Translations under genes and position numbers: made by a program
NCBI RefSeq assembly: GCF_958979055.1
Contig: NC_084887.1
Span: forward strand, 24,921,044 to 24,985,043
DNA length: 64,000 nt
Direction of reading: 5' to 3'
Source: Alnus glutinosa
Lineage: Eukaryota > Streptophyta > Magnoliopsida > Fagales > Betulaceae
Notes under the pieces: model-generated
What the model saw: only the letters and a program-made list of their open reading frames with translations
Told to the model about the DNA's origin: nothing
Database searches by the model: none
Part shown: positions 21,847-34,915 of the stretch, in pieces
How the letters are laid out: every line of letters begins with the position of its first letter
Numbering within the stretch: the first letter of the stretch is position 1

Positions 21847-24800
21847 CGGCTGGCTTGTAGGGCCTTCTCTTCACTCCCTACAATAAGAGAGATTATGGGA
21901 CTTGTGATGGGGATTCCAGTAAGGGTATGAAAATCATGCACCCGTTTCCAAATTTCCCTTCTACGCCAAGTCTCCTTTTTTGCCACAATTACAGCAGCTG
22001 CATGTCATACTCAAATTGTTAACATAGAAAGCATTTCACCAAGGAGGCAAAGGAGACAATTATTAGATGCAGATAAGAAAATTTATTCCTGAAGGAGATT
22101 GTAACGTATAAAGATCACTCAATTATAAAATAGTGTCATAGAATCTGCAAAGAATCATTCAAATACGTATCCACACACACACAAAAGACCTCAAATGTCA
22201 ACCCTACTAATGTCCTAAGTCAAATAAGGTGCGAGCAGAGCATTGGCAAAGTGAAAGCGTCAAAACGAAGAATATATTAAAAGAGTGTTTTTAAAGGAAG
22301 ATGTAATTGCAATGGGCATATGAGGGTTCTTACTTATAATACCAAATAATCAGGTATATATATTTGAGTATAAGTAGAAATTAATAAATGACACATTGGT
22401 TCATAAACTCATTGTGAAGAATATAAAATTAGTTAGGCCTTTATGTAATTACATATGTTTAAACAACTATTTTTGGTTTGTCTGGGTTCTAGTCACTACG
22501 ACAATTCTTCTGCATGTTCTTTTGCTCATTCCATTTTCGACTTTGAGAAATGCACCAGAAAGCGTATGGCAGATGAATTGGTCAGCAAGAATGTATCAAT
22601 ATCAGCTGTTGCAACACCGTGAACTGGTATAAAAAATGTAGTGATTTCCCTCTCAGGATCCTTTAATTCTCCGTGAATCTTGAATTCATGTAGAAAAAAA
22701 AAAAAAAAAAGAACTTACATGCTGAAAAGTTAAGTTCACGGACTATAAAAAGTGAAATAATGAAATGAGGCCAAATCTGCATTCAGATTGCCCAGTGTGA
22801 CTCTGCACCCTTTAACAGGCAAATCACATACTGAGCGTAATGGCTACCTGTCTGCTGTGGCATTTGAAAGTCCCATATTTTTATATCAAAGCTAAATCTG
22901 GAATTCTAACATGTCTCCTACAGTATGTACATTACTTCTTGACCTTTTATGCATACATAAGACATGCTAGATGATGCAAATCTCTGTAAATGGGAAACTA
23001 ACCAGAGTTAAACAATGAAAAGTACCAGAACCATGCAGAAGAAAGAAATTATAGCTCAAATGACACTTCTTCCCCACAAAAATGGGATAGAGGGAGAGGT
23101 TGTGAGTTCAAAACCCACCGCATGCTTGTGTGCCTTACCAATAATGAAAAAACAAAAGAGCTTAATATGTGAATAAATGACCCCCCAATAAAAGGAATTC
23201 TAAGGTTTACCATGGGCAGCTGCAGCAATGGGGACTGGCATAGCAGTGGAAAATATAAAGGAGCGACCCCTTGATTGTATGAGTTGCTTCCAGTTTTTGC
23301 TGTCAATACACCATTCAGAAAAAAGGCAAAACTAAATCAAACAAAATTTCACATACATGAGATAAAACATTCAAGGAACTCATTATATAAATGCTACAGA
23401 AAATTGGTTTGTTATGCTAGGTCTAATACAATGAAAGTCTTATGTCCCCAAAAGTTTTCTAGACGAGTTCTATTTCCGTTTATTTATTCTATTTTTCCAC
23501 ATCAGTACCAGGAGGGAAAAATACAAAAGAAAGATTACCTGCATGCTATGAATCCACCACTGCAACCTGCAGCCTTACTCAAAGTGCCAATGCATATATC
23601 AACATCTCCTTCACAATTGAACTCCTCAGCTACTCCACCCCCATTTTTTCCACAAACAAATGTTCCATGAGCCTGAAAAAAGTTCTCAAAAAGAGTAACT
23701 ACTTATCAGAGCATATATCTGCATCAAAGTAGGTGAATAGTAAAGCCAATTTTGCCTGTAGCACACAAACTAAACCAATGTGCATGTTGATGGCTAAAAG
23801 TAGAAGAATAAATAAATTTGATTGTCAGAGAATTGCTCTAGCTGATATTATCCATGCTATGGCTGTCAAAACAAAAATAATAGACTTTACATTGAAGGGT
23901 TAACTTCAATCGCAATATGAGTACCATGTCTACAAGACAGGCTCCAAATAGCTTCTTTTGATTCCATAATCATCAATATATAAAAGTGACTTACATCATC
24001 AACGACTAACAAAAACTGATGCTTCTTACGAAGCTTCACTAGCTCAACCATTGGTGCAAAATCTCCATCCATACTAAACAAACTGCAACAAAATGAGATT
24101 GAAGTCAATCACCAAATTCAACAATGCACAAGCACACACGTTGAAACATTGGCTTTGTAAATAATGAAGTCACAAGAAGGTTTAGGAGATAAACATAAAT
24201 AATAACGCCTAACATAAGTCTCTGTCAGCAGTAGGAACAATCACCTAGACATAGACACCATTAGCTAAACATACAAAAATGAAAATGTTTCCCATTGACT
24301 AACTGAGCTCATCCTAGTACAGTCATTTCTGTGATGAGAAATGTGAATACTGAAGCCAAGACCAAATGTTTGGTTAAGACATGCAAAACATGCGAAGCCG
24401 AGAAGACATACAATTAATACTAAGTTATATGCAAAGTGGATGAAGCAATTAAACTCAGGCTTTGACCTTCTGCCATAAAGAATAAACCTCAAGAATTTGT
24501 ATTAAAAGACATCTTGGAAGTCCCTTGTCTCATTTTCGTAACTTATATAATAATCTGTTCTCAATATGGTCTGAATGAGAAGAAAGATTGCCTAATCAGA
24601 AGTCTCCTAGTTGGGATCCATATAATAAATGTGCCACATATGGAAACCTTTGACTTTGATGCATAAGTTCTAAAAAGAAATGCAGGATAAATTTTTTGAT
24701 AATTATTCTCAATCCAATCCAAGATAAAAGTTTCTTAATGCCCATTTGACAACTTAATATGTGGAAAAAAGAGAAGAAAATTTAGAATCTCATAGAAAGC

Positions 24801-27504
24801 ACTCAGACAATTAACTTTGTTTTCCTGGTTGTCATTTTCACTTAGTTTTCTCAGCCTCAAGGAGCTTGCAGAAAATGAGTTTGAAAGTAACACTTGATAT
24901 AACATGACTAACCCATCAGTGACAACGACTTTCTTCTTCAGTTTGCATTTCGATCTGTCAAAACACAAATGAATTGCAATAATATGAGTCCTGGGTCAGT
25001 ATGCTTACAGGGACACTTAACATTTCAGACAAAAGGTAAAAACCTACAAGAGCTCATTAAGGTGAGACATGTCACAATGTTCATAGATGAAAACTTCAAG
25101 ACTTCGATATCGCTCAGCAAGACGAATACCATCAATTATTGATGCATGATTCAGTGCATCAGAAAATATGGCAATCTTCTCTTCCTCCAACAGTTTTCTG
25201 CCTGCAGCCAAGAGAGCAACAATATTTCCTAATGCTACCATTAAGGCCATATTGGCTGCAAACCCAGTAGGACAAAGAAGGCAATCCTATGGCATAAATT
25301 TTAAACACGAATGCATTAGCTTTCAGTCGAAATAACTAGAAAGGTTATACAAATTACAAATGGTGATCAAGAGAAAACAACCAAAAGTATTAAACCTTCA
25401 AGAAAACCAAAAATTGATTTCCATGGTTTCAACAAAATCATAATACATCTTGTAAATCCATGATCTGAATAACAATCATCATTGGAACCAGGTCAATCAT
25501 GCATGTAGAATTCCAACACTCTAGATGGTATTCTTTCACACTCTGCCTCATGCCAACATCTCTAACTGCCTTATATATATATATTGGTCATATTGCTATG
25601 AACAGGTTGGCTTTATTGAGAAAAGGCTTAACATAATATGAAGCACCCAAAAAAAAAAAAAAAAAAAAAACAGCTTAAGGCATTATTATTTGTTGTAGAA
25701 TTTTCATGGAAATACTTAAAGAGAAAGAGAAGGCCGGCAAATCTTATGTAGCCTCTCTCACTCCTTTATCATATATATTGTTAAATTACCAGTTATCCCA
25801 AAAGCTAAGTTGATAGAAAATTGTGAATTTAATCATTTAATTTATATTCTAGCACTCCTCCTCACATGTGGGATCAAACTTCCCCTCAACAAGTGACGCC
25901 CAACACGTGAAATATTTAACTGAAATTAGACGTAACTTGTAGAATTAAGGTTTGAACTCAAGATCTTCGTTCCGATACCAAGTTGTAAAATTTGCAAAAA
26001 AATACTTGGAGAGAAAAAGAAGGCTAGCAAATCTTACGCAACCTCTCTTACCCCTTTAATATATAAATATTAAAACTCAATATAATGACCAAAATACCCC
26101 TGTAGGCTGTAACAAATCCCTATCACTAACAGATTCTTCTAACAATTATTATACACTTTTACCTCTTTTTTCTTCAGATCTGCCAAGCTTGACTCTAGTA
26201 GCCTATGGTAATTGGTATAGCCGCAAATTAGAGCAGAACCCCTTGGGCCCATTCCATGTTCTTGGGCTGCCTGGTTTACAATAAAGTTCATGATGTCATA
26301 GCAGTGTGTACAGGAGAAGGGGGGAATTTTAAAAATAAAAATAAAAATAACAAAACCTATGAATCTGGCAAAAGTAAACTTTGAGAAAAGAAATATCATC
26401 AAGCACACCTTTGCAACAGCATTTGCAATTGTCGGATGTGAGCTCAAGCCCAAATAATCATTTCCAGAGAACAAAAGTAGCCTTTTGAACTGCTGAGGAC
26501 AAGCCTTTTCTTCATTATCAGTTACTTTATCTCTACCGAAAGCCTCGTCTCCTTCAATGATCAGCGCCAATGAGAATAATAAGAAGCTACATCTTAGTAA
26601 AATTCAAGGTCTAGCAGTTTCTTAATAACAAAAGCTAAGACATATTTTATGCCCAATTGACACCATTAAGATTACTTAGTGAAAGAAAATATATTACACA
26701 TTTAATTATGAAAAAAAATTCAATCACAGGCTTATAACTCTGCATAATCGATCAAAATTTAAAAATTCTCGTTCACCGTATTCTTCAATATCTTTCCCCC
26801 AAATTTCCCATTAAATCATAATTAACTCTGTTGTCCTCATCCGAACTCTTTTGTCATCTGTCACGCATCATTTACCGGCCAATAATAATCCACACACACC
26901 AAGAGCATTAGACACCCTCATTCACATTCCATTATTGCCATCTCTCACCATGATCCAAAACAGAGTTGCATGTAACAATGAAATAAATGAAACCCATTTC
27001 AGCACACAATCCTCATTACACGTGACTAAAATCCCTCTGTAAATTTTCTCACCATATATGCATATACATATTATACTCTTGAACATTCACTATTATTACT
27101 GCATACATAAGTAATCAAAATTAAAGGAAAATAGTCTTCAAGTTTCAAACATCATTCAAAAATTGGAGCAAAAAACAACTAAAGCAAATAAAAACATGAA
27201 TAGGAGAAACAAGAAGCGTACCAGTACTGGGAAGGTAACGGATCCATGTTTGAAACGTTTCTTCTGCCATCTGAACCTCCACAGAGGACCGGTCCCAGGG
27301 CTGCATTTTATCAAACACCTGGAAGACTTCGTTTCCTTTTTCTTCTTGATCGGATTTTGAGGAGTTTTGAGTTTCATTTTCAATGGCTTTTGGTGGCTGG
27401 TCACTGAGGAGGTGAATGGGTCTCAGAGACCGGAGGAGTTTCAAAGATTGAAGCTTTGCAAGTGCCTCTTCGACCAAGTTGTCCCACAAGCTCATTGTCT
27501 CCAT
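20926..27504 (-). CDS. BIOF: 7-keto-8-aminopelargonate (KAPA) synthase, biotin pathway, eleven exons
   Basis: Minus-strand exons: 27504-27222, 26551-26409, 26270-26163, 25286-25048, 24954-24913, 24082-23995, 23672-23539, 23299-23211, 21997-21847, 21714-21646, 21052-20926. All are GT-AG and sum to 1473 nt (490 aa). It belongs to the PLP-dependent alpha-oxoamine synthase family and joins pimeloyl thioester with alanine to give KAPA, the first committed step of biotin synthesis. Motifs: [60 protein letters not shown] (300-304 region) and [12 protein letters not shown] with the Schiff-base lysine at about K334. The C terminus is Ala-Arg-Leu, a PTS1-type peroxisomal signal, in line with reports that plant KAPA synthase is peroxisomal. 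Length is close to the Arabidopsis enzyme (476 aa as I recall). Introns hold simple repeats and TE-derived pieces. Confidence 0.95.
21769..21844. repeat. (GA)n microsatellite in KAPA-synthase intron 9
   Basis: About 38 uninterrupted GA units (CT on the coding strand) fill over half of the 132-bp intron 9. The repeat starts two or three bases inside the 5' splice site (GT at 21846-21845). Confidence 0.95.
23075..23150 (+). mobile_element. Possible degenerate SINE tail in KAPA-synthase intron 8
   Basis: GGTTGTGAGTTCAAAACCCACC resembles a tRNA B-box followed by a short body and an A-rich end. No A-box or clear TSD was found, so this is tentative. Confidence 0.3.
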
Positions 27505-27718
27505 TAGCAGAGAGAGACAGAGACAGAGGTCATTAGACTCTTATTAGAGTAGTTCAACTGAAATGCTAGTGAGGTTGAGGTAGTTGGGAGCGTGGGAATA
27601 GTGACGAAAACCTTGGGACGGTTACGTCGGTAGGCGGCTAAATTTCACCATCATTTTTTAGTCTGGCAGTTGGGGGCCTACCCCAAAAAGGCGTGTCTGA
27701 CCTTGCTTCAAGTGGTCA

Positions 27719-27751
<33 letters not shown>

Positions 27752-30488
27752 CTAGAGCTCCTTCTTCTTCTTCTTTTTTTTTTTTTTTTTTTTTTTTTTT
27801 TATTTTTAAATAAATCATATTTTATTCAAATTTTTTAAATTTTTTTAAATTTTATCTCATAAGGTCAAACCTCGTAATTCTCCAATGATGTAGATTTAAA
27901 TTTTTTGCTTAAAAAATTACATTTTGTAAGTCACCTTTTGAGAATTTTTTTTTTTAATTAAATTCATATCATACAGAATGACACAAAAAAATAAATTAAA
28001 AAGAGTTTTAGCATTTTTAGCATGTATATATATATATACATATACCCCAAAAGACAATTGGATGAAAGAAAGCACAAAGCCTACAGGCTACAGCCAAATT
28101 TGGCAGAGAGCTTTATGACTGGATGGACTAAAATAAGTAAATGGACACCGTCAGCGACACAGCAATTAGCTATTGTTGTCAGAATAATCTCTCAAGGGGC
28201 GTTATATTACTAATCGTTTTAGCTACAGCCAAATATGGTATGGCATTATGTGCGATTTGGGCATACTTCTCTTGGCCCTTTATCATGCTCATTTAACAAC
28301 TCCTAATATTGATACTAAATTACTAATCTATTTGCTCTTTTTGCAGCCATAGCTTGTCACATGATTTGGATGGTCAGATGTAGAGCTTTTGGACGGCCTA
28401 GTTCTCCTAGCTCACCTATCGAAGGCCTGACTGCCCATAACCAAAAGAAAAAGACCTAGAAGGCCGATGACCCACAACTCAAGGCTTGGGAGGCATGTGG
28501 ATGTGGTGAAAGGCATGTGGTCACTACTATATTAACACCTTTGAGCCAGCAATTCAAGACGGATGCCATTCAACTCACTACAGTGTATAGGGAAGAACGC
28601 TTTTTAAGTGCAGACCCTTTTCCCTTCTAGGTTCAATTAATTCTGAATAATAGATTCATTTTCATGAATTTGTGAATGGTTAGCTTCCATTGTGAATCAT
28701 AAATTGATAACTCCATAATTTAGTAAACTATATATATTATCTTTTTCCTTCTTGAATGGCGTTACTTTTTTGTCCAACAACGTACAGCCACAGGAGGTAG
28801 CCACTAAAACCAGCTTGTCGGCCTAACAACCCCTGACAAAGCATTTTTTTTAAGGCAAGAATTCGTGGTATGAGTGTTTGCTAATTATCTTCTGGAGTTT
28901 CTTTTCTTTTGTCTTTTTTTCTTCTTCTTTTTTTTTTTTTAATTATTATTTTTAATGATAAAACATGCACACTTACAGCAATGTAAAGAAAGGAGTTGGA
29001 GGCTTAAGGGTGTAAGATGAGCATAGTTATTCGTGAATTCGGCTCGGTTAAGTTTGGTTAAACTCGATTCGATCTTAATTCGAATAATAAATGAGTTGTT
29101 CATGAATACAATAATATGTTCGATTATTAAACGAGACATACTCGTATAAATTCGGCTCGACTCAGATAAACTTGTATAACTTCATTTTTATAATTTTTTT
29201 TTTATATTATTTTAATTTTGTAATAAGAACATCGTAAGTAAAAAGAAATTATTTCCTAATATGATACATATAATTTGAATTATTGTTGTGAGTTTAATTT
29301 TATAGATTTGTGTGTACATTAGTGTGTCTGTGAGTATGTGTGTGTATGCACACACGTAATTTATGTATATGCATAATGAATTTATATACATACACATAAA
29401 CTTGAGATTATATTATTTAATATTCAAGTTAATTTATTTAACTAACTCCAATAATAAAATTTTAACAATACTTAATTAATTAATGATTAGTATGGATTTA
29501 TGAAAAAGTAAACAATCATGATATTTACTTTATATAAGAAATTAATAAGTTAAATGAGCAGCTCGTAATAAATAAGATCGAGCTTGACTTATGTTCGAAA
29601 TAAAATTAAACAAGTTGAGATTGAACAGAATATATAGCTCGATAATAAGTTTGACTTCGACTCGTGTTCGAAATAAAATTAAATGAGTCAAACTTAAACA
29701 TTCAATATTTGACTCAACTCGGCTAGAATAAAATGGAGGAAAAGATAGGGTGGTAAGTTTACTTTTGGATGCCCAAGCCCTACTATTTTTGTGCATTTTA
29801 TTTTTTGTTGTAATCGGTTACTGTTGTATTTAAAATAAAAAATAAAAAATAAAAAATAAAAAAAAAAAGAAGGAAAAAAAAAAAAGAGTCTACAATCACA
29901 AAGCATAACACTCAAACAACAAGGGCATGAGCTGCAACACATGATAACCTGAGGCGGAACCACATTGGAATTTGGGGGGCATTATCCCCCAAGCTCCAAC
30001 TGGTTGCATAATTTTTTTAAAAAAAAAAATACAATTTTTTTATTTTATTTTATTTTATTTTTTTATAGATATACAAATTCTTTTAGAATGAACTTTTTAT
30101 CGCCCAATTTTATTTTTTATTTTTTATTTTTTATTTTTTTATAGTTTTGTCCCTCCCAAACCTAAAATTCTAGTTCCACTCCTAATGGCAACTTCTCAAA
30201 ACTATAGGTGCAAAAGCATATACATATAAGGGCAAAACTAGAAATTTAGGTTGGAGGTAAAACTAAAAAACAAATTTGAAGGTGTAAAATTTTGATTTTA
30301 AAAGAGTTCTAGAGCTTATTATTTTTTATTTTTCTAAAAAAAAAAAAAAGTTATGGCTTTTAGCCCCCGCATATCGAATTATTTTACACTTAAGATGCAT
30401 ATGTACATAGAAGAACAACTAATTACCTCCAACAGTAAAGAAATGACTATAATAAAAGAGTATAATGTTGTTTATATATATATATATA

Positions 30489-30525
<37 letters not shown>

Positions 30526-31189
30526 TGAAGAGAATATTAATTAGAGAAAGTAAAAAAAAAAGTAAAGTTGGACATTTGGATACTACAAGAAGGGAAATGA
30601 TTGCTGGGGGACACTCATCCGTCCTCCGGCACCCATTTATAATAAAAAAATAAGTGTTTATTAAAAAGTTGTCTCTAATGTCACATCAGAGACAACTTTT
30701 TAATAAAAACTCATTTTTTAAAAGAAAATGGGGTGACAGGGATGGATGAGTGTCCCCCTGTCTAGCAGGCCTCTTTTTGGTCTTTTCTTATAATCATGAG
30801 TGATTTCTTACCGAGGATCGGGTTTGCATCTACTATTATTTTAATCTACAGTCCAGATTAAAACTCTCTCATTTTCAACCTAAATGATGTAGCTTTAAAG
30901 AGAATTAACAGAAATTTTCTAAACACTGATTTTGCTTGTCCTTCTCATTTTCTTTTAGGTATTATTTTTTTAAAAAAAAAAAATTATTACAGTTATTTTC
31001 TTCATTTAGAGAATATTGATAATTTTTTAGTAGTTTGAATGGAACATTATCCTAATTAAAAGTTTGGGAACGGCATTGCCAATTAAATGATAATTTAAAA
31101 GGAGTATATTGACTTTTCCCACAAAACTATAAATGAATGTTAATTAGTAAAACCATAGACAAGAAAAGGAAAAGCAGGAGAGCAAAAGA
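27505..31189. other. Intergenic, AT-rich, simple repeats and MITE-like pieces
   Basis: It contains the KAPA-synthase 5' flank, (TA)n at about 27720-27750 and T-rich tracts (27776-27802, 28917-28940). A region near 29025-29720 has repeated GTTCGAAATAAAATTAAA words, (TAAAA)n tracts at about 29830-29870 and poly-A at 30492-30523. Frames here are short and AT-driven. No gene was recognised. Confidence 0.45.
30604..30765. mobile_element. Imperfect 160-bp palindrome, MITE-like
   Basis: The outer arms GGGGACACTCATCC and GGATGAGTGTCCCC are exact complements. The centre has TTATTAAAAAGTTGTCTCT paired perfectly with its complement around an 11-base loop (about 30658-30710). No exact TSD was found. Confidence 0.6.
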
Positions 31190-33010
31190 TCGAGTAACTA
31201 CCTATTCAAACCGTCTGTGTTGTGACTCATACAAGAAATAATTCCATCATCAATTTATCAGGGAAGTTTCAGGAAATTGATAGATGCCTCCAAGGCTTGA
31301 TGGTACTTTATAGCAAGTTTCACCCTCCTATTCATCAAAAAGAAGGAGCATGTTTCAACATGACCTGCCCCTTAAGAGTTTCAAGGATGTTCTGAACATC
31401 GACTTTCACACCAACAACAATACCAGTCGATGCGAGATATGAGTGGAGTTCATTATAGAAATTGAAACATTTTCAGGCTTCACAAGGCCAAGCCATTTCT
31501 TCTCCTCATTTGATTGAACCCCTGGAGATGAAACAGGGTAGGCCAACTTAGACTCGTACTGTTAAATTTCACACCACCCCAATATCCTGTTATTGCATGC
31601 CACACATAAACGTACCTGGAAATTAAGGAGAAAAAAAAAAAAAAAAAAAAAAAAAGCAACATAAATATCTTATCAAACAACATAAGCTAGTGGGGGCCGG
31701 GTCTCAGGAGATGGCGTGTGCCTTGCACGAACTGACTCATGCGATGGCTGGCTCTTTTCTGGCAAAGGCAGCGGATGTCTTTTTTCTGTTTGGATTTGTA
31801 TATTCTTGTTTTTTCACAATGTATATTTGCAATAGGCTGATATTATATGGGCTTTTAGGTGGCTTTTAGCGACCAGGTCTCTTATCATTAGTTGGGTTGT
31901 GCTTTATTGGATTGAGAGGCTCAAATGTATGTTCATGCAATGTTAGTCTGTTGAATTTGATAGTTGCTTTAAATCAGGTTTTATCCTGGCTTAGTGGGTA
32001 GAGATTCTTTATCTCTGGTCACTGCGTTAGCCTACGAATAGAGTTTTCGCCTTCGGGCGGTGGAATCACCTTCTGTTTTACTATTGTAATTGTGTTAGCC
32101 TTTGGTCACTTGTAATCCCCTTTTGGGGCTTTTATTAGTAATGAAGAGGATGTTCAAAAAAAAATAATAATAATAAAGTTGCAGCACAAGATTTGAAAAG
32201 GCATACTTTAGAGCACACATTGTTAGCCAAGAAGACGACAAAAATGGCAAATATTGTTAGCCAAAAAAAGAAAAGTTTGTTGGATCAAGCACTCACTTGG
32301 CTGCGTTATTAGCTTTGGGTTCGATGTCAGTGGTATCCATGCCAACTGATTGCCATCCATCATCAACTGTAACAAAATTTGGAGGAATTACACCCTTCTC
32401 TAAGCTGCAAGAGTTTTACTTGTTAGTATCTTCCAATGATGTTACTTAAAACTTACTTCAATGCATTTGTGATGACATCAAATGGGTCTGGCATGGTCCA
32501 GCAGCCACAAAAACTAAATGACTCCCCTCCAATCCCTAAAACAACAAGATCTCCTGCAAGAAACCACAATTTTTCATCATCATTTTAAAGACAGCCAAAA
32601 TGACCATACACTGATAAGACAAATACCAAGGATTCTATTTTTTCATACCACTTTCCAAGCAAATCTCCAACTCATTTTGTTCATTTCCCTGAAAAACAGC
32701 CCTGAAATCGCCTTCAAGAGTCGGTAAGAAAACAGGATACAAGGTAGATTGGTCCATTCCACCTCTCCTTTCTTCATCAATATTAGAACGTCATGTGCTT
32801 CAACAATCAAAAACTGGGTCTCAAAGGGTATATCTTGGCAGCAATTACCAATCCTCTGTCCAGATAACCTGGATACGATTCATTAGCATTACAAAATTTT
32901 ACACTGCAAGTGAGACAGATAAGGTTTCTTCATCATTCTCAGGTATCATTCAATCCTGTATAGTTTGGCAAATAGACAATGTTACTGAGGCAACACGCAA
33001 CGTACATCCT
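31190..33010 (-). pseudogene. Raffinose synthase / SIP1-type galactosyltransferase pseudogene
   Basis: Reading the minus strand, family-like fragments appear in the correct N-to-C order. They are [20 protein letters not shown] (near 32660-32725), a broken VFVAAG...DPFDVITNALK (near 32460-32515), GVIPPNFVTVDDGWQSVGM (near 32325-32395), YVWHAITGYWGGVK (near 31575-31615), LGLVKPEN (near 31485-31510) and CMSHNTDGL (near 31205-31230). Frames change repeatedly and stops intervene, so no functional enzyme is made. Intact relatives are glycoside hydrolase family 36 enzymes of galactinol-dependent oligosaccharide synthesis; the DDG and CMSHNTD blocks are conserved there. A retroposed segment separates the third and fourth fragments. 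Confidence 0.78.
31650..32175 (+). mobile_element. Retroposed segment with A-rich tail inside the raffinose-synthase pseudogene
   Basis: The segment ends CTTTTATTAGTAATGAAGAGG, then A(9) and (ATA)n, which looks like a plant LINE 3' end. It lies between two pseudogene fragments that would otherwise be neighbours. No reverse-transcriptase coding remains and no TSD was found. Confidence 0.4.
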
Positions 33011-33988
33011 TTTAGGAACAGAATATCAGGAAGATGAAAGTAAGAAAATAATTATGTTGGTCCACATGCATACCAAGATGCCTAGACTGCCATCCTAAGC
33101 ATATCAGGGAACTGAAGCTCAGATGCAGCAGAAAATGGTGCAGCTACAACATTTACACATGTAAATAATTGATAGGATGTCCAATTCAAAGCAAATAGAT
33201 TAATTAGACACAAAAATATGCAATGGCGAACCACTTGTGCACTATCCCATTCTCTTAAAATAAAATCAGACACCCGCCAAATCTCAACAGGAAATCAACA
33301 ACCAACAGCCAAAGCCGACCCACAAAACCCAACGATTCAGCAGAACTTTAACAGACCTGCTTTCGAAATCCCAACTATTCAGCAGAACTTACCCACAAAA
33401 CCAACAGACAAAGGCGACCCACATCCCCATTTCCCATAATTCAGCAAAAACTTTCATAGGCCAATTTTACCTTTCTGCTTAACTCCTCCAAAACATCAAA
33501 CGGCTGCCAGTGCCAGGCATCCATCCCAACATCCACAATCAGATCACCACCGTCGCTTCGGACTACCTAATTCACCGTTCGCCAATCAAAAAAGATGAGT
33601 GAAACCACCACGACGGAACCAACCTGTCACCAGATTCACCACCCCAAAGAAACCCCGCCAAAAAAAAAATGTCTTAGACTGCGCGTCGTTCAGGCATCAT
33701 AAGACCTTAACTGACTATGTAGTATGCCACGTTGTCCATCTAAAATTCATTGCATAGAACGGTCATAAACGGTCATAACGGATAACGGTAAGAGATAGGC
33801 GGTGCGTCAAAAAAAAGAAGAGAGATAGGCGGTGCGAAGTCTATATGTACGAGGGTCTTGCGTGGTGAGTTTTGCATTGGTAAGAGCCTAAGGCATTGTA
33901 CAATTGCGTTACATCGTAACGAGAAGAGATGGAAGGGAGCGATCGAAAGAAACTACAGAAGGAAGCGAGCGATCGAAAGAAACTACAG
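33011..33988. other. Intergenic, nothing recognised
   Basis: It contains short direct repeats (AACCCAACGATTCAGCAGAAC-like, about 33326-33395) and two near-copies of GGGAGCGATCGAAAGAAACTACAGA (about 33936-33990) just upstream of the NAC pseudogene. Confidence 0.45.
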
Positions 33989-34454
33989 ATGATGGTGCCG
34001 CTGGGATTTCGTTTTTAGCCCTCTGATCAAGAGCTTATAATCGGGTATTTGTTGAGGAAGGTGAGGGGAGAATGGCTGCCATGGGATGGTATCCACGAGT
34101 ATAATCTTTATGGGAAGAAGGCCCCCTGGGAAATCTTCGGTGATCTTGATGGTGAGGAGAAGTATTACCTTTTCACAAGGCTAAAGAAGTTAAGCAAGAT
34201 TAGCTGGCTATGGGAATTGGCATGAAAGCACCTGTAACCAAATATATGACCGTCAGGGTCAACATGTGATTGGACTCAACAAGCAGTTTTATTTCAAGGT
34301 AAAACAGGAACCGCGCATGAAGAAATCCCAGTGGATTATGCATGAGTTCTCCCTGGCGGGTGTCTTCTTGGAAAGATGTACCACCTGGGTTCTATGCACA
34401 GTTAATAAGGAGTGGCCAGAAACAAAAAGAGGGGTGAAGAGATGCTTTGAGGAT
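33989..34454 (+). pseudogene. NAC-domain transcription factor pseudogene, split by a Gypsy insertion
   Basis: The frame starts ATG ATG and gives the NAC subdomain A signature interrupted by TAG (34016-34018): VPLGFRF, stop, PSDQELIIGYLL. It then continues with a subdomain B/C-like stretch (APWEIFGDLDGEEKYYLFTR). A frameshift and a stop near 34224 precede a subdomain D-like block in another frame (VIGLNKQFYFKVKQEPRMKK, SQWIMHEFSL). NAC proteins are plant DNA-binding regulators. Here the usual introns are missing, which is compatible with a processed copy. At 34450-34454 the 6.3-kb Gypsy element interrupts the remnant. Confidence 0.82.
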
Positions 34455-34813
34455 TGTTAGCACCCTAGGTTATTTAGTAAATTCTACTACCCAATTCTCT
34501 TGGGTTAATTGAGAGGAAGTATCTATGTTATTTCTTTCCATCTGAAGTAGTATCTTTAATTTCCTTAGTAAGAGTCTTAGTCCAAGTCAGAATAGGTTTA
34601 CAAGTCCAAACCTAATTCTAAGTCAGTTCTATTTAAGCATAAGTTTTGCAATAAAGAGGCACAAAATTATTCAAACAAATCAACACTTGTGTTGTAAGGT
34701 TTAAGGTCCCTCTAATGACTTTACGTTCCCCATAGGGAGAGCACGTAAGAGCAATCCTACTAACTTTCCTGTTCAACAACCAATTACGAGATCTGTCACA
34801 AGGGCTCATAACA
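34455..34813 (+). repeat. 5' LTR of the Gypsy element, with primer site just after
   Basis: 359 bp, TG...CA ends. It is followed by TTGATATCAGAGAC (34816-34829), a diverged Met-tRNA-type primer-binding site. Relative to the 3' LTR it keeps about 35 bp (near 34730-34760, TTACGTTCCCCATAGGGAG) that the other lacks, and lacks the MITE. Confidence 0.92.
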
Positions 34814-34915
34814 ACTTGATATCAGAGACAGCCATATCTGCCACATCTTCAACACCGTCTAATCAACGACTGGAGTGTTTGGATTTAGAAATGCAGAAGA
34901 TACGAGAACTCTTTG

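Noticed and set aside
26551..26600. Apparent splice-acceptor lesion at KAPA-synthase intron 1 (GG where AG would be expected at 26568-26567)
   Set aside because: The downstream acceptor ATTGAAG (AG at 26553-26552) keeps the frame and gives a protein junction that fits the family, so no lesion is needed.
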